Shown here piece after piece: positions 27,906 through 38,609 of a stretch of DNA of 64,000 bases (position 1 is the stretch's first letter; each line of letters opens with the position of its first letter). The stretch is from Moorella sp. Hama-1. GTDB lineage: Bacteria; Bacillota; DSM-521; Neomoorellales; Neomoorellaceae. The stretch is taken from assembly GCF_023734095.1 (NCBI RefSeq), contig NZ_AP024620.1:244501-308500 (forward strand), read 5' to 3'. The notes below the pieces were generated by a model that was given only the letters and a program-made list of their open reading frames with translations, was not told where the DNA came from and did no database searches. The position numbers and the translations under genes are program-made.

Positions 27906-29444
27906 TTGGTTAATAGCAATCGTCCGTTAATGTTAATGATCCTGGATGGTTTTGGCCTGGGGCCGGAGGGCGCCGGTAATGCCATCAGCCAGGGCCGGTT
28001 GCCCAATTACCGCCGTCTACTGGCGGAGTATCCCCATACCCGGCTGCAGGCCTCCGGCGAAGCCGTAGGCCTGCCGGCCGGCCAGATGGGTAACTCCGAA
28101 GTCGGCCACCTCAATATGGGTGCCGGCCGGATTGTTTACCAGGAGCTAACCCGCATCAGCAAGGCCATCCGGGAGGGCTCCTTCTTTACCAACCAGGTCC
28201 TGGTAGGAGCTATCCGTTCGTCCCGGGAACGGGGTGGCGCCCTGCACCTCATGGGCCTGGTTTCCGACGGTGGCGTCCACAGCCACCTGGACCATCTCTA
28301 TGCCCTCCTGGACCTGGCCCAAAGGGAGGGACTGGAAAGGGTATATATCCATGCCTTCCTTGATGGCCGCGACGTCCCGCCCGCCAGCGCCGCCGGTTAT
28401 CTGGAACAGGTGGAGGGCGAGTGCCGGCGCCGGGGGGTCGGCGCCCTGGCCAGCATTATGGGCCGCTACTACGCCATGGACCGCGATCGGCGCTGGGAGC
28501 GGACGGAACGGGCCTACCGGGCCCTGGTGGCCGGTGCCGGGCACCAGGCGCCTTCCGCCGGCGAGGCCATCCAGGCCTCCTACGCCAGGGAGATTACCGA
28601 CGAATTCGTCGAACCGGCGGTAATCACCCGGGACGGCAGGCCCCTGGCGGTAGTGCAGGATGGCGACAGCGTCATCTTCTTCAATTTCCGCGCCGACCGG
28701 GCGCGGCAGTTGACCCGGGCCTTTGTCGATCGCGATTTTGAGCCCTTCGCCCGGCCCGGCGGGCGCCTGGACATCGAGTTTGTCTGCCTGACCCAGTATG
28801 ATGTCACCATCCCGGCGCCAGTGGCCTTCCCGCCCCAGGTGTTAAAGAACGTCCTGGGGGAGGTCATCGCCGCGGCCGGTATGAAGCAACTGCGTATTGC
28901 CGAGACGGAAAAGTACGCCCACGTCACCTTCTTCTTTAACGGCGGCGTGGAAGAACCCTTCCCCGGCGAGGACCGGTTGCTCATTCCGTCGCCTAAAGTG
29001 GCTACCTATGATCAAAAGCCTGCCATGAGCGCCCGGGAGGTTACCGAGGCCGTCCTGGAACGACTGGCCAATTATGACCTGATCGTCCTCAACTTTGCCA
29101 ACCCTGATATGGTCGGCCATACCGGCGACCTGGCGGCAGCCATCGCCGCCGTGGAGACGGTGGACGAGTGTATCGGCCGTATCGTCCGGGCGATGACCGG
29201 GCGCCGGGCGCCTCTGCTCATCACCGCCGACCACGGCAACGCTGAGGAGATGCGGGAGCCCGACGGCGAGCCCCATACCGCCCACACCAGCAACCTGGTA
29301 CCATTTATCCTGGTAGATGAGCGCTACCGGCAGGCTTCCCTGCGCGCGGGAGGTGCCCTGGAGGACGTAGCTCCCACAGTGCTGCAAATCTTGGGGTTGC
29401 CCCAGCCGGCGGAGATGACGGGGCAGAGTTTGCTAAAAGGATAA
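27906..29444 (+). CDS. gpmI: Cofactor-independent phosphoglycerate mutase
   Basis: 512 residues from a TTG at 27906, preceded by AGGAGAA. The catalytic serine lies in [21 protein letters not shown] and [15 protein letters not shown] are family motifs; the metal ligands include [12 protein letters not shown] and the HTSNLVP histidine. It is the manganese-dependent enzyme of the alkaline phosphatase superfamily that interconverts 3- and 2-phosphoglycerate. It lies between tpiA and eno, the classic order. Confidence 0.98.
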   Translation: MVNSNRPLMLMILDGFGLGPEGAGNAISQGRLPNYRRLLAEYPHTRLQASGEAVGLPAGQMGNSEVGHLNMGAGRIVYQELTRISKAIREGSFFTNQVLVGAIRSSRERGGALHLMGLVSDGGVHSHLDHLYALLDLAQREGLERVYIHAFLDGRDVPPASAAGYLEQVEGECRRRGVGALASIMGRYYAMDRDRRWERTERAYRALVAGAGHQAPSAGEAIQASYAREITDEFVEPAVITRDGRPLAVVQDGDSVIFFNFRADRARQLTRAFVDRDFEPFARPGGRLDIEFVCLTQYDVTIPAPVAFPPQVLKNVLGEVIAAAGMKQLRIAETEKYAHVTFFFNGGVEEPFPGEDRLLIPSPKVATYDQKPAMSAREVTEAVLERLANYDLIVLNFANPDMVGHTGDLAAAIAAVETVDECIGRIVRAMTGRRAPLLITADHGNAEEMREPDGEPHTAHTSNLVPFILVDERYRQASLRAGGALEDVAPTVLQILGLPQPAEMTGQSLLKG

Positions 29445-29606
29445 AACAGGTTCCCGGTGGGTGACCCTTTTTGTCTCGCAACCAGCACCCGGAAAGGCCT
29501 GCTTACCTGGGCCGAATAAAAGTTGCTGTACTTTAAAAAGAGTGCAGCCGGTAGTCAGATGGATGGTTTATCTTAATTTGGTCCAAAATGATGGAGGTGT
29601 TTTTAA

Positions 29607-30896
<1,290 letters not shown>

Positions 30897-30913
30897 AGCC
30901 CTTGAGCAAAAAG

Positions 30914-30947
30914 TAACCCCGGCCTGCAACACGGCCGGGGTTAATAT
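30914..30947. terminator. Bidirectional terminator between eno and corA
   Basis: TAACCCCGGCC (30914-30924) and GGCCGGGGTTA (30933-30943) form an 11-bp perfect stem with an eight-base loop, AT-rich on both sides. It serves eno on the plus strand and corA on the minus strand. Confidence 0.85.
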
Positions 30948-30952
30948 ATTCG

Positions 30953-31903
30953 CTAAAACCATCCCTTGCGCCGGAAGAAGAAGAGCATCACCCCGGCCAG
31001 CAGGGCCATGACACCCAGGACGACAAAATAGCCGTAACGCCATTCCAGCTCCGGCATATAGTGAAAGTTCATGCCGTAGATGCCGGCGATGAGGGTCAGG
31101 GGCATCATGATGGTGGTGATAACCGTCAGCACCTTCATGATTTCATTCAGGCGGTTGGAGGTCAGGGAGAGGTAGATTTCTACGGTAGAACTTGCTAGGT
31201 CGTGGAAGGTTTCCACCTGGTCGATGAGACGTAACATTTCGTTATAGATATCCAGGAAAAAGACCCGGTTTTCCTCTTTAACCAGTTTGAACTCGGGGTA
31301 GGCCAGGAGATTGATAATATCCCGCTGGGCACCAAGGATTTTGCGCAGTTTTATAGCCTGGCGCCGCATCGTAAAGACCTGGTTTAAGATCTGGCGGGTG
31401 GGCCGGCGGAAGACTTCCTCTTCCAGGTACTCGATTTTGCCTTCGGTACGGTCAAAGAAGGTAAAGAAGGTCTCTGTCAGGGGCTCCAGCAGGCTGTAAA
31501 GGACAAAGTCGGCGCCTTTCTGGAAGAGCTGCGGGTCCTGGCGGTACTGCTGCCAAAGTTGATTGACGAACTCCAGCTCTTCATGGTGCACAGTGACAAT
31601 AAACCCGGGACCGAGAAAGACGTTGAGGGCGCCAGTCAGGGAGCGCTGGTGGGATTGGACACAGCGTAGGGTAAGAAAAGCGTAGTCTTCATACTGGGCC
31701 ATCCCCGGCCGGTAGTGGGGATGGCGACAATCGTCTACGGCCAGGGGATGGAAGTGCCAGAGGGATGTTAGTAGCTCCAGCTCCTCCGGGGTGGGTCGGT
31801 TGAGGTCCAGCCAGACATAACCTTCTACATGGCGGGGTTGACAACCAGGGGGCAGGTTTTCCAGGAGTCCCCGGGCCGGATCAAATATTAAGAGACGCTG
31901 CAT
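30953..31903 (-). CDS. corA: CorA-family magnesium/cobalt transporter
   Basis: 316 residues from the ATG at 31903 (the frame also offers a GTG at 31912). A long soluble N-terminal domain is followed by a coiled stretch and two C-terminal membrane helices. The signature YGMNF loop lies between them (AGIYGMNFHYMPELEWRYG). CorA forms pentameric divalent-cation channels, mainly for magnesium. The C-terminus is basic (FFFRRKGWF), as usual. It is convergent with eno and stands alone. Confidence 0.93.
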   Translation of the reverse strand: MQRLLIFDPARGLLENLPPGCQPRHVEGYVWLDLNRPTPEELELLTSLWHFHPLAVDDCRHPHYRPGMAQYEDYAFLTLRCVQSHQRSLTGALNVFLGPGFIVTVHHEELEFVNQLWQQYRQDPQLFQKGADFVLYSLLEPLTETFFTFFDRTEGKIEYLEEEVFRRPTRQILNQVFTMRRQAIKLRKILGAQRDIINLLAYPEFKLVKEENRVFFLDIYNEMLRLIDQVETFHDLASSTVEIYLSLTSNRLNEIMKVLTVITTIMMPLTLIAGIYGMNFHYMPELEWRYGYFVVLGVMALLAGVMLFFFRRKGWF

Positions 31904-31989
31904 CTCAATCACCTGGAGTTAGTTTACCTTTAGTTTACCACAGGAGGGGCTATCAAGTACCGGGTTGTTGGCTATTTTTCCTGATAATA

Positions 31990-32019
31990 TTGTTCCGGCG
32001 TGAGCCCGGGTGTTAGAAT
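31990..32019 (+). promoter_or_regulatory. Promoter for the small membrane gene and DUF72 gene
   Basis: TTGTTC at 31990-31995 and TAGAAT at 32014-32019 with an 18-base spacer, 40 bases before the TTG start of the first gene. Confidence 0.45.
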
Positions 32020-32058
32020 AAGATAGCTAATTAATTAAAATCACGGGGGCAGAGAAAC

Positions 32059-32295
32059 TTGTCCAAGCGTACTGCAGGCGTAGTTTTCCTGGCCATCGCT
32101 GCTTTTCTCCAGGGAATACACTACCTGGCGGCAGCCATCTTCGGTTCAGGCGTATCATCCTGGAATAAAGATTTGTTTCGGGCTATGCTCGGCTATACGG
32201 CTCCTGGCCTTGTTATCTGGATCAACATAGCCCTGGCAGCCGGAATCATTTACTTATTATGGGCAGAGATTGAAGCATGGCGGCAAAAAAAGTAG
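32059..32295 (+). CDS. Small membrane protein of unknown function
   Basis: 78 residues from a TTG at 32059, with GGGGGCAG upstream. Two hydrophobic helices (VVFLAIAAFLQGIHYLAAAIF and GLVIWINIALAAGIIYLLW) flank a polar loop, and the tail is charged (EIEAWRQKK). I do not recognise the family. Its 3' end overlaps the DUF72 gene by 19 bases, so the two are likely co-translated. Confidence 0.65.
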   Translation: MSKRTAGVVFLAIAAFLQGIHYLAAAIFGSGVSSWNKDLFRAMLGYTAPGLVIWINIALAAGIIYLLWAEIEAWRQKK

Positions 32296-33074
32296 CAATA
32301 TATATCGGCACCTCCGGCTACAGCTATCGCGATTGGCTGGGACACTTTTACCCGCCGGGGCTGGCGGCCAGGGAGATGTTGCCCTACTACGCCCGGGAAT
32401 TTAACTTCACCGAGATCAACTCCTCCTATTATAACCTGCCGCGGCCCCAGAATCTGGAGCAAATGGCCCGCCGGGTGCCGGAGGGGTTTATCTTTGCCGT
32501 CAAGGCCTACCGCACCCTGACCCACGACCGGGGGGAGAGCGTCGCCGGCGACAGCAAGCAGCTGCGCCAGGCCCTGCAGCCCTTGCTAGACCGGGGCCGC
32601 CTGGGGGCCGTTCTCCTCCAGTTCCCCTATTCCTTTCACAACAACCAGGCCAACCGGGAGTACCTGGTGCGTTTACGTGAGCTCCTGCCTGACCTGCCCC
32701 TGGTGGTAGAGTTTCGCCAGGCTGGCTGGGTCCAGGATGCTGTCCGGGATTTTTTGGCCCGCTACGAGCTGGCCTATACCTGCATCGATGAGCCGCAGCT
32801 GCCCGGGTTGCCGGGACGGGCCGTCTACTGCACCGCTCCCCTGGCCTACGTTCGCTTCCACGGCCGCAATGCCGCTAAATGGTGGCGGCACGAGGAAGCC
32901 TACGAGCGCTACGACTACCTGTACACGGCGGCTGAATTAAAGGAGTGGCTGCCCGGTATCGCCTACCTGGCCAACCAGGCCCGCCAGGTTTTCGTAGCCT
33001 TTAACAACCACTACCATTCCCAGGCCGTGACCAATGCCCGGATGCTGAAGGAACTGCTGGCCCGGCGGTTGTAG
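32277..33074 (+). CDS. DUF72 family protein (YecE-like)
   Basis: 265 residues. The N-terminus reads YIGTSGYSYRDWLGHFYPPGL, followed by the INSSYYNLPRP and FAVKAYRTLTHDRG segments and a C-terminal YVRFHGRN and VFVAFNNHYHSQAV, all typical of the DUF72 TIM-barrel family. The reaction is not established. The ATG lies inside the end of the preceding membrane gene. Confidence 0.88.
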   Translation: MAAKKVAIYIGTSGYSYRDWLGHFYPPGLAAREMLPYYAREFNFTEINSSYYNLPRPQNLEQMARRVPEGFIFAVKAYRTLTHDRGESVAGDSKQLRQALQPLLDRGRLGAVLLQFPYSFHNNQANREYLVRLRELLPDLPLVVEFRQAGWVQDAVRDFLARYELAYTCIDEPQLPGLPGRAVYCTAPLAYVRFHGRNAAKWWRHEEAYERYDYLYTAAELKEWLPGIAYLANQARQVFVAFNNHYHSQAVTNARMLKELLARRL

Positions 33075-33120
33075 GGCCGCCGGCCTGTCGCCCCGAAGGG
33101 GTGGGGGGTCTTGCCCTCAC

Positions 33121-34014
33121 TTAATTGGCGTAAAAATAGAGTTTGCCGTTTTCCACGGTGCAGGCGATGCGACCCTCGTCCTTCAGGTAGCTGAGAAAGG
33201 CCGAGAGGCTGGAGAGGTTCAGGATATACTGGGGGATGTCCATATTTAGTTCCTCCAGGATGGCTACCTGGGCCAGCAGGTCTTCCCGGGTCAGGGGCTG
33301 GGCCAGGAGCTCGATGAGTATATCCAGGCAGTCGTTAATCTGGCGGCGGTTCTTTTCCAGGACCGGTACCGGGTCGCTAAAGACTTCCTGGCCGTGGGCT
33401 GGCAGCAGGTAGTTAATCTCCAGGCCGGCGACGGCCTCCAGGGTAGCCAGTTCGGCCTTGATATCCAGCAGGAAGGGCAAAGGATACTTGGCCAGGGTGG
33501 CCGGATCATAGACAGCGTCGCCGCTGAAGAGAACCCCGTCCGAGGTGAGAAAGGCCAGGTGCCCGGCAGTATGCCCCGGCGTGGCCAGGACCTGGAGGTG
33601 CTGATCCAGAAGCCTCAGGGGCCCTGGTGTGATGGTACTATCGACCGTTGCCGGCCGGGCGAAGAGGAGGGGAACTTTAATTTCGTTGAAGGGGGTAGCC
33701 CCGTAAAGGGCAGTCGTACCCAGCAGGTTGTTCTCCATGAAGGCCTTTTCCAGGGGGGAAGCCAGGATCTCCAGGCCGGGGTGGAGTTCCTTCAATAGGG
33801 AGTGGGCGCCGAAGTGATCGGCATGGCCGTGGGTGGTCAGGAGGTAACGGGGTTTGAGACCATTATCGGCGAGGACGCGGCTGATTTTATGAGCAATGGT
33901 ATTGTTAATCCCGGAATCAATTAACAGGCAGTAACCGCTTTTAGTAGTAAAGACCCCGGCGTTGGTGGCACCGGGAATATAGTAGGTATGACCCTGAATC
34001 TTGACCAGTTCCAA
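33121..34014 (-). CDS. Metallo-beta-lactamase-fold hydrolase
   Basis: 297 residues from a TTG at 34014 with AAGGA about ten bases upstream; the frame opens six codons earlier. The zinc-binding motif TTHGHADHFGAH is intact, with further ligands in TPGHTAGHLAF and LFSGDAVYD and a C-terminal LLPAHG. The C-terminal 80 residues form a helical extension (PVLEKNRRQINDCLDILIELL) as in many MBL proteins of glyoxalase II or lactonase type. The substrate is unknown. It is transcribed alone, convergent with the DUF72 gene. Confidence 0.85.
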   Translation of the reverse strand: MELVKIQGHTYYIPGATNAGVFTTKSGYCLLIDSGINNTIAHKISRVLADNGLKPRYLLTTHGHADHFGAHSLLKELHPGLEILASPLEKAFMENNLLGTTALYGATPFNEIKVPLLFARPATVDSTITPGPLRLLDQHLQVLATPGHTAGHLAFLTSDGVLFSGDAVYDPATLAKYPLPFLLDIKAELATLEAVAGLEINYLLPAHGQEVFSDPVPVLEKNRRQINDCLDILIELLAQPLTREDLLAQVAILEELNMDIPQYILNLSSLSAFLSYLKDEGRIACTVENGKLYFYAN

Positions 34015-34125
34015 TACTATCGTTCCTTTCACTTTGATGCTTCCTGTTGATGCGGCCTGATTATCTGAAAATGGGGCGCTGCCAGAAATGTTTATCGCCG
34101 GTTAAACTTATTATAAGCTGGCGGA

Positions 34126-34185
34126 TACAGGCTACAGGCTCCGTGGTTAAGTGGGCAAACCTGGCGCTCAGCCTTGCTCGATGGC
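34126..34185 (+). repeat. Interspersed repeat, module C copy
   Basis: ACAGGCTACAGGCTCC, then TGGTTAAGTGGGCAAACC and TGGCGCTCAG match, with a few differences, the stretch at 14476-14520. It lies in the divergence-free gap between the MBL gene and the small cysteine-rich gene; modules A and B are absent. Confidence 0.55.
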
Positions 34186-34260
34186 GAGGGTCCCTGACCC
34201 TTTGCTATATTATAATCGCCAGGTGGAAGACAGGGTAGTCCCCAGAGCGCCCGGAAGGTA

Positions 34261-34284
34261 TAAAAAAAGTGCCTGCCAGGCACT
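34261..34284 (-). terminator. Terminator of the small cysteine-rich gene
   Basis: On the minus strand AGTGCC-TGGCA-GGCACT is followed by seven Ts. The hairpin starts directly at the stop codon of the gene at 34284-34493. Confidence 0.8.
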
Positions 34285-34493
34285 CAGTCATTGATGGCGA
34301 TAAAGTTTTTACAATAGCCGTCAGTATTCCGCGGCGGCCAGGCGCGACAGCAGTAATGGTTGTTTAAACAGTAGATACATTCCACTTGATCACAGGGAAT
34401 GCCGTTGCCGTAAACTCCGGGGAGACCGCCCATAATCCGTTCTTGCTCAGGGAAGGTATTTTTGTTTCCTGCGGCGGCGAATTCCTGAAGCAT
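34284..34493 (-). CDS. Small cysteine-rich protein
   Basis: 69 residues, with a very strong site (GGAGGGAGGAG) before the ATG and a terminator at its stop, so it is a well-bounded single gene. Cysteines cluster in the middle: CDQVECIYC, then HYCCRAW and YCKNF, six in 30 residues, which could bind zinc or an iron-sulfur centre. This resembles small DUF1540-like spore-former proteins, but I cannot assign it firmly. Confidence 0.7.
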   Translation of the reverse strand: MLQEFAAAGNKNTFPEQERIMGGLPGVYGNGIPCDQVECIYCLNNHYCCRAWPPRNTDGYCKNFIAIND

Positions 34494-34738
34494 GGATAAT
34501 CTCCTCCCTCCGAATTTTCTAGGGCTATTGTATCATGTATACAGTATTTTTTAAAACCGGCTGCCTGCCCGTTAGGGGCAGTGTGGTAGATTTTTCAGGC
34601 TTATCATCCTTATTGCGGCACCGGGGTTGGGCTGGTGTATTTTTAGCTGCAGACCGTTGTTATAGACGGCTTTTAAAGAGCGGAGTAAGGTACAGGCCTG
34701 ATGTATGCTCCTATAAATGGCGCCATAGTAACTTTTCC

Positions 34739-34768
34739 TTGCTTTGCCGGGTGTTTTTTTGTTAAAAT
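34739..34768 (+). promoter_or_regulatory. secG promoter
   Basis: TTGCTT at 34739-34744 and TAAAAT at 34763-34768 with an 18-base spacer, about 30 bases before the secG start. The rest of the 34494-34738 gap shows no gene. Confidence 0.45.
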
Positions 34769-34796
34769 TAGGGCTGGGCGATAGTGCAGCAGGGGG

Positions 34797-35030
34797 GTGA
34801 AATTTTTGCTGCATACAATTATCCTGATTCTGGATATGCTGGTGGCCCTGGGGCTCATAGCTACGGTTCTTTTGCAGTCGGGCCGCAGTGCCGGGATGTC
34901 CGGCGCCATTGCCGGCGGCGCCGAGGCTATCTTTGGCAAGAAAAAGGGCTTGGATGATTTCCTGGCGCGGATTTCAGCCGTCCTTGCCGGTATATTTATC
35001 GTGTTTACCCTGCTTCTATCGATTATATGA
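34797..35030 (+). CDS. secG: Protein translocase subunit SecG
   Basis: 77 residues (or 74 from the TTG at 34806, which fits the GGGGGG site better). Two membrane helices flank the SecG-typical loop: LLQSGRSAGMSGAIAGGAE, then FGKKKGLDDFLARISAVLA. SecG is the small accessory subunit of the SecYEG channel. rnr and smpB lie downstream, the arrangement seen in many Firmicutes (secG-rnr-smpB-ssrA), with an HD-domain gene inserted. Confidence 0.95.
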   Translation: MKFLLHTIILILDMLVALGLIATVLLQSGRSAGMSGAIAGGAEAIFGKKKGLDDFLARISAVLAGIFIVFTLLLSII

Positions 35031-35094
35031 TCGTCTATGAGCAGTTAACGGGCAATAATGCCCAATTTTTTTAGGTCATGAGGAGATGGGCATC

Positions 35095-35646
35095 ATGGAC
35101 CGGGAAACAGCCCGGAAGCTGATGGAAAAGCATGTTAAAAACAAAAACCTGCGCAAGCACTGCCTGGCCGCAGGAGCCGTCATGGCTGCCCTGGCCCGGT
35201 ACTTCAATGAAGACGAAGAGAAATGGGCTGTGGCCGGCTTGCTCCATGATATCGATTATGAGGGGACCAAGGAAGACCCCGACCGCCACAGCCTGATAGG
35301 GGCGGAGATGCTGGCCCGGGAGGGCCTGCCGGAGGATGTGATCTACGCCGTCAAGGCCCATAATGAGCGCCACGGCCTGCCGCGACCGGATCGCTTGAGC
35401 CAGGCCCTCTACGCCACCGATCCCCTGACCGGGTTAATTGTCGCCGCGGCCCTGATCCGCCCGGAGAAAAAGCTGGCCATTGTCGACGTACCCTTTTTAC
35501 TTAACCGTTACCAGGAAAAATCTTTCGCGCGCGGGGCCAACCGGGAGACCATGGCTGCCTGCAGCGAACTGGGGCTGACCCTGGAGGATTTCTTCCACAT
35601 CGGCCTGGAGGCCATGCAGGGGATAGCCGCTGAACTGGGATTATAA
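35095..35646 (+). CDS. HDIG-type HD-domain hydrolase
   Basis: 183 residues from the ATG at 35095, nine bases after GAGGAG (an ATG at 35086 directly abuts that site). Metal motif: RKHCLAAGAVMAAL ... AGLLHDIDYE ... DRHSLIGAEML ... AVKAHNERHG. This matches small stand-alone HDIG proteins of Clostridia, presumed phosphohydrolases with unknown substrate. It lies between secG and rnr and ends in a strong terminator. Confidence 0.88.
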   Translation: MDRETARKLMEKHVKNKNLRKHCLAAGAVMAALARYFNEDEEKWAVAGLLHDIDYEGTKEDPDRHSLIGAEMLAREGLPEDVIYAVKAHNERHGLPRPDRLSQALYATDPLTGLIVAAALIRPEKKLAIVDVPFLLNRYQEKSFARGANRETMAACSELGLTLEDFFHIGLEAMQGIAAELGL

Positions 35647-35656
35647 AAAATTACTG

Positions 35657-35684
35657 TACCCGGTGGTGCACCGGGTATTTTTTT
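35657..35684 (+). terminator. Terminator after the HD-domain gene
   Basis: TACCCGGTG (35657-35665), loop GTG, CACCGGGTA (35669-35677), then seven Ts. A textbook intrinsic terminator that separates secG/HD from rnr. Confidence 0.9.
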
Positions 35685-35737
35685 AAGGCCTCCTGGTTGC
35701 ATAATACATACGAGAACCCTGTTTCCGGAGGGGAATT

Positions 35738-38233
35738 TTGGCCACCAATGGCCTGGATGCCTTCCGGGTAACGGGTGCAGGAAAAAACGAACGAAATTCT
35801 GGCAGAAAGGGAATTGATATGGATCGTGAAGAACTACTCACCCTGATGCGGGCCCGGTCCTACCGGCCCCTGACAACGGCGGAGTTGATGGCTACCCTGG
35901 GGATAGATGATGCCGGGTCTTTCCAGGAACTCCTGCATTCCCTGGAACAGGAAGGTCTCATCGTCCGTACCAGGAAGGATAAATACGGCCTGCCGGAGAA
36001 AATGGGCCTGGTCAGCGGCCGTCTCCAAGCTTCACCCCGGGGTTTCGCCTTTGTTGTTCCTCCGGAGAAGGGGCGCGAAGATTTATATATCAGCGCCCTG
36101 AATATCAATGGCGCCATGCATGGTGACCTGGTCCTGGCCCGGGTGCTCCCCGGAAACACTGGCCCGCGCCAGGAAGGGGAGATTATCCGCGTCCTGCAGC
36201 GGGTCAATAAGCGGGTGGTGGGGACCTTTGACGCCACCCGCAACCTGGATTTTGTCATCCCCGACGACACCCGGCTGCACCAGGATATTATAATCCCCGC
36301 CGGGGCCTCCTTGGAGGCCCGGGACCGGGATAAAGTAGTGGTCGAAATCACTCGCTGGCCGGAGGCGCGGCGCAACCCCGAGGGCCGGGTCATCCAGGTC
36401 CTGGGGCAGACGGGTGAGCCCGGGGTGGACGTTTTAAGTATTATTAAGAAATACGGCCTGGAGCCCGATTTTCCCCCGGAGGTGGTGCAGGAGGCGGCGG
36501 CGATCCCAGAAGAGATCAATCAGGAAGAACTGGCTCGCCGCCGCGACCTGCGGGACTGGAGCCTGGTGACCATTGACGGCGCCGATGCCCGCGACCTGGA
36601 TGACGCCGTCTCCCTGGAGCTGCGGCCAGACGGCAGCTACCTGCTGGGAGTCCATATTGCCGATGTCAGCCTCTACGTCCGGGAGGGCGGGCCCCTGGAC
36701 CGGGAGGCCTTCAACCGGGCGACGAGCGTTTACTTCGTTGACCGGGTCATTCCCATGTTACCGGCGCGGTTGTCCAATGGTATCTGCTCCTTAAACGCCG
36801 GCGAGGACCGCTTGGCCCTGACGGCCCTCATGACCATTACGCCTACAGGCACCATCCAGGCCTATGAGCTTTTTCCCTCAGTGATCAGGGTGCGGGAGCG
36901 TATGACCTACGACGACGTCCGGCGCCTCCTGGAGGAAAAGGACCCGGACCTCACGGAACGTTACCGGGAACTGGTACCTACTTTCCAGAACATGGCCCGG
37001 CTGGCGGCCATTCTCCGCCGCCGGCGCCGGCGGCGGGGCGCCATTGACTTTGACTTCCCGGAGGCTAAAGTAAAACTGGATGATCAAGGGTTGCCGGTGG
37101 CCATTATCCCGCGGCAGCGGTCGGTGGCCGAGGGCCTGATCGAAGAGTTTATGATCGCTGCCAACGAAGTGGTGGCCCGGCACCTGTACGAACTGGCGGT
37201 ACCCGCCGTTTACCGGGTACACGAAGAACCGGCGCCGGATAAACTGGAGGACCTGAATAGTTTCCTGGCCTTTTTCGGCTTCCACCTCAAACCCAACCGG
37301 GAGGGGCGGGTCAAGCCCCGGGCCTTCCAGGAGATCCTGAAGGTTGTCAAGGGCCGGCCGGAGGAACGGGTAATCAGCACCGTGATGCTGCGTTCCATGA
37401 TGCACGCCCGCTATGCCGGCGACTGCCTGGGCCACTTCGGTCTGGCTTCCCCTTACTACTGCCACTTTACCTCGCCCATCCGCCGCTACCCCGACCTGGT
37501 GGTCCACCGCGTTCTCCGGGAGACCTGGTCTCCCGGAGGAATACCCGTAGAGCGGATGGCAGAACTCGACAACCTGGTAAACCTGGCCGCGGTCCAGGCC
37601 TCGGAAAGGGAGAAACTGGCCGAGGAAGCCGAGCGGGAATCCCTGGATATGAAAAAGGTCCAGTACATGGAACGCCATGTGGGATCGACCTTTGCCGGGG
37701 TTATCAGCGGGGTGGTGCCTTACGGCTTCTTTGTGGAGCTGGAGAATACCGTTGAGGGGTTGGTCCATGTCTCGACCCTGACCGACGATTATTACCACTA
37801 CCAGGAGGACCAGCTGACCCTGGTCGGCGAGCATACAGGCAGATCCTTCCGTATTGGCCAGCCGGTAGAGGTGGTAGTTACCCGGGCGAATGTCGATGCC
37901 CGCCAGGTGGATTTTGAATTGGTGAAACAGGATGATGGGGCGCCCGGTGGCCCGGCCGTTAAGACCGGGGGCCAGCGGCAGGGATTAAAAGCCGGGGATA
38001 AGGAGGGTAGGTCCGCCGGGGATAAAACCCGGGGAAGGAGGTCGGAGAGGGCCGGGGGTAAAGCCGGGGCCAGGGGAACCGGATCAGCTGCCGGCAGGGC
38101 TGGCGGGAAGGAGCCCGTAGCTGCCCCCGACCAGGAGCGGCAAAGGGAGGTTACTCCCAAAAAGAGCAAAAACCGGCCCCAGGGGAAGGCTAAGACCCGG
38201 GGGAAACGGAATAAAGGGACCCGGCGGCGTTAA
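35738..38233 (+). CDS. rnr: Ribonuclease R
   Basis: 831 residues from a TTG at 35738 (GGAGG six bases upstream). The conserved start MDREELLTLMRARSYRPLT is the ATG at 35819, so the first 27 residues may not be translated. Domains: winged helix, two cold-shock domains, RNB catalytic domain with IDGADARDLDDAVSLE (four aspartates), S1 domain (GSTFAGVISGVVPYGFFVEL), and a disordered Lys/Arg/Gly-rich tail of about 85 residues. RNase R degrades structured RNA 3' to 5' and works with SmpB-tmRNA on stalled mRNAs; both are encoded just downstream. Confidence 0.97.
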   Translation: MATNGLDAFRVTGAGKNERNSGRKGIDMDREELLTLMRARSYRPLTTAELMATLGIDDAGSFQELLHSLEQEGLIVRTRKDKYGLPEKMGLVSGRLQASPRGFAFVVPPEKGREDLYISALNINGAMHGDLVLARVLPGNTGPRQEGEIIRVLQRVNKRVVGTFDATRNLDFVIPDDTRLHQDIIIPAGASLEARDRDKVVVEITRWPEARRNPEGRVIQVLGQTGEPGVDVLSIIKKYGLEPDFPPEVVQEAAAIPEEINQEELARRRDLRDWSLVTIDGADARDLDDAVSLELRPDGSYLLGVHIADVSLYVREGGPLDREAFNRATSVYFVDRVIPMLPARLSNGICSLNAGEDRLALTALMTITPTGTIQAYELFPSVIRVRERMTYDDVRRLLEEKDPDLTERYRELVPTFQNMARLAAILRRRRRRRGAIDFDFPEAKVKLDDQGLPVAIIPRQRSVAEGLIEEFMIAANEVVARHLYELAVPAVYRVHEEPAPDKLEDLNSFLAFFGFHLKPNREGRVKPRAFQEILKVVKGRPEERVISTVMLRSMMHARYAGDCLGHFGLASPYYCHFTSPIRRYPDLVVHRVLRETWSPGGIPVERMAELDNLVNLAAVQASEREKLAEEAERESLDMKKVQYMERHVGSTFAGVISGVVPYGFFVELENTVEGLVHVSTLTDDYYHYQEDQLTLVGEHTGRSFRIGQPVEVVVTRANVDARQVDFELVKQDDGAPGGPAVKTGGQRQGLKAGDKEGRSAGDKTRGRRSERAGGKAGARGTGSAAGRAGGKEPVAAPDQERQREVTPKKSKNRPQGKAKTRGKRNKGTRRR

Positions 38234-38269
38234 TAATATATATATCTGACGCCGAAGGAGGTTTGTTAC

Positions 38270-38536
38270 ATGACCCAGCGGGTAGCAATAGAGAGGGATC
38301 TCAGCGCCATTGGTGACCACCTGGCAGAAAACGGCCTCCAGGTGGAGCGGTTAGATCTGACGGATATGACGCCGGAACGCCTGCAGGGTTACGGTGCTGT
38401 CATCATCAGCGGCCAGACGACTAATTTCATGGGTATGGCCGACCTGAAGACCCGGATACCGGTCATCGAGGCTGCCGGTAAGACGGCCGACGAGATAACC
38501 TCCATGGTCAAGGAACGCCTGCAACTGTTACATTAG
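38270..38536 (+). CDS. YkuS/UPF0180 family protein
   Basis: 88 residues. The segments VAIERDLSAIGDHLAENG, AVIISGQTTNFMGM and the ending ADEITSMVKERL resemble the UPF0180 (YkuS) family of small Firmicutes proteins, whose function is unknown. AAGGAGGT precedes the ATG by 9 bases. It sits between rnr and smpB. Confidence 0.8.
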   Translation: MTQRVAIERDLSAIGDHLAENGLQVERLDLTDMTPERLQGYGAVIISGQTTNFMGMADLKTRIPVIEAAGKTADEITSMVKERLQLLH

Positions 38537-38557
38537 GGAAAATCTGGCGGCGCCCCC

Positions 38558-38588
38558 TTGACGTCACCCCGGCGACCTGTGTTATAAT
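38558..38588 (+). promoter_or_regulatory. smpB promoter
   Basis: TTGACG at 38558-38563 and TATAAT at 38583-38588 (spacer 19, or 18 if TTATAA is used), 22-31 bases before the smpB start. Confidence 0.6.
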
Positions 38589-38609
38589 AAAGCAGGCGGG
38601 AAAGCGAGT